A DNA stretch of 47,044 nt from an uncultured Rhodocyclaceae bacterium. Its GTDB lineage: Bacteria; Pseudomonadota; Gammaproteobacteria; Burkholderiales; Rhodocyclaceae. The notes under the pieces are model-generated. The model was not told the origin of the DNA. It searched no databases and saw nothing but the letters and a program-made list of their open reading frames with translations. The stretch covers positions 1 to 47,044 of the forward strand of contig URNG01000009.1 of NCBI GenBank assembly GCA_900549295.1, given 5' to 3'. A program made the position numbers and the translations under genes. The first letter of the stretch is position 1. Each line of letters starts with the position of its first letter. This document shows, piece after piece, positions 46,488 through 47,044 of this stretch.

Positions 46488-47044
46488 TCAGCCCGCCAGA
46501 TGATCCAGATAACGCTCGGCGTCCAGTGCCGCCATGCAGCCGGTGGCGGCGGAGGTGCAGGCCTGTTTGTAGATTTGATCCTGCACGTCGCCCGCCGCAA
46601 AAACGCCGGGGAGGCTGGTTTGCGTGGCGTTGCCCTGGCGGCCAGACTGGGTGACGAGGTAGCCGTTGTCCATGTCCAGTTGGCCGGCGAAGAGATCGGT
46701 ATTGGGCTTGTGGCCGATGGCGACGAACAGGCCGTGCACATCGACTTGGGTTGTTGCGTTGGTCTGCACGTTCTTGACACGCAGGCCAGTGACGCCGGAG
46801 GCATCGCCCAGGACTTCGTCCAGCGTGGTGTTCCAGAGGATGGTGACCTTGCCTTCCTTTTCCTTGGCCAGCAGCTTGTCCTGCATAATTTTTTCGGCGC
46901 GGAATTTGTCGCGGCGGTGGATGACGGTGACGTGGCTGGCGATGTTGGCCAGATACAGCGCTTCTTCGACGGCAGTGTTGCCGCCGCCGATGACGGCGAC
47001 CGGCTTTTTTGCGGTGGAAGAACCGCTCCCACGGGGCCCGCCGC
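46488..47044 (-). CDS. trxB: Thioredoxin reductase, 5' partial
   Basis: The C-terminal ~180 residues of the flavoprotein that reduces thioredoxin with NADPH. Visible: NADPH-binding AVIGGGNTAVEEALYL, HRRDKFRAEK, VAIGHKPNTDLF and the FAD-contact GVFAAGDVQDQIYKQA. The redox CxxC lies just beyond the window. At the edge the frame becomes poor: the expected FFHRKKPV appears only if one base is added and one removed in the short runs at 46998-47016. This suggests sequence error near the end rather than real decay. Confidence 0.93.
   Translation of the reverse strand, partial: GGPRGSGSSTAKKPVAVIGGGNTAVEEALYLANIASHVTVIHRRDKFRAEKIMQDKLLAKEKEGKVTILWNTTLDEVLGDASGVTGLRVKNVQTNATTQVDVHGLFVAIGHKPNTDLFAGQLDMDNGYLVTQSGRQGNATQTSLPGVFAAGDVQDQIYKQACTSAATGCMAALDAERYLDHLAG

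Overview
The window looks like a chromosomal piece of a GC-rich betaproteobacterium, most like the Rhodocyclaceae. I infer this from the protein families (CopK, CzcE, CzcI, PbrR/PbrA/PbrC, a proton-pumping pyrophosphatase) and codon use, not from a marker gene. Ordinary chromosome lies on both sides: an RND efflux pump and a cobalamin-binding protein on the left (1-3409), and tRNA-Ser(GGA), hppA and trxB on the right (43993-47044).

Between them sits a genomic island of about 40.4 kb (roughly 3576 to 44011). Its ends are a 19-bp direct repeat of the 3' end of tRNA-Ser. A tyrosine recombinase lies beside the intact tRNA gene. The terminator that should follow the tRNA gene is stranded at the far left end. 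Copies of a 10-bp motif near both ends look like integrase arm sites. I see no conjugation genes.

The island carries several metal-resistance blocks. (1) 4.0-15 kb, copper: copSR, then cytochrome c, CopG, CusF, CusCBA, a tiny lipoprotein, a DUF2933 protein and a second cytochrome c, with two near-identical dyads (GATTAC-N6-GTAATC) as likely CopR boxes. (2) 15-21.5 kb: copper ATPase CopA, a phasin-like protein, small unknown proteins, a FlgB-like protein with five HxxH motifs translationally coupled to an HD-GYP phosphodiesterase, then CopK and CzcE on the other strand. (3) 21.9-23.5 kb: a diguanylate cyclase with a THI5-like sensor. (4) 24.1-28.8 kb, lead/cadmium/zinc: pbrR, a YnfA-like gene, pbrA, pbrC (lspA), a free DsbD N-terminal domain and a second CopG. 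(5) 29-36 kb: a czcI-C-X-B-(GDCCVxC)-A efflux operon. (6) 36-44 kb: gene remnants, then KfrA-like, XRE and HNH genes, a 1.2-kb stretch that looks like a large structured RNA, unknown genes and the integrase.

Together the products export copper and divalent cations from the cytoplasm (P-type ATPases), move periplasmic metal out of the cell (RND/MFP/OMF systems) and bind or oxidise it in the periplasm. The least expected pieces are the histidine-rich FlgB-like protein with its HD-GYP partner, the large structured-RNA candidate, and the XRE/HNH pair around a 13-bp perfect inverted repeat.
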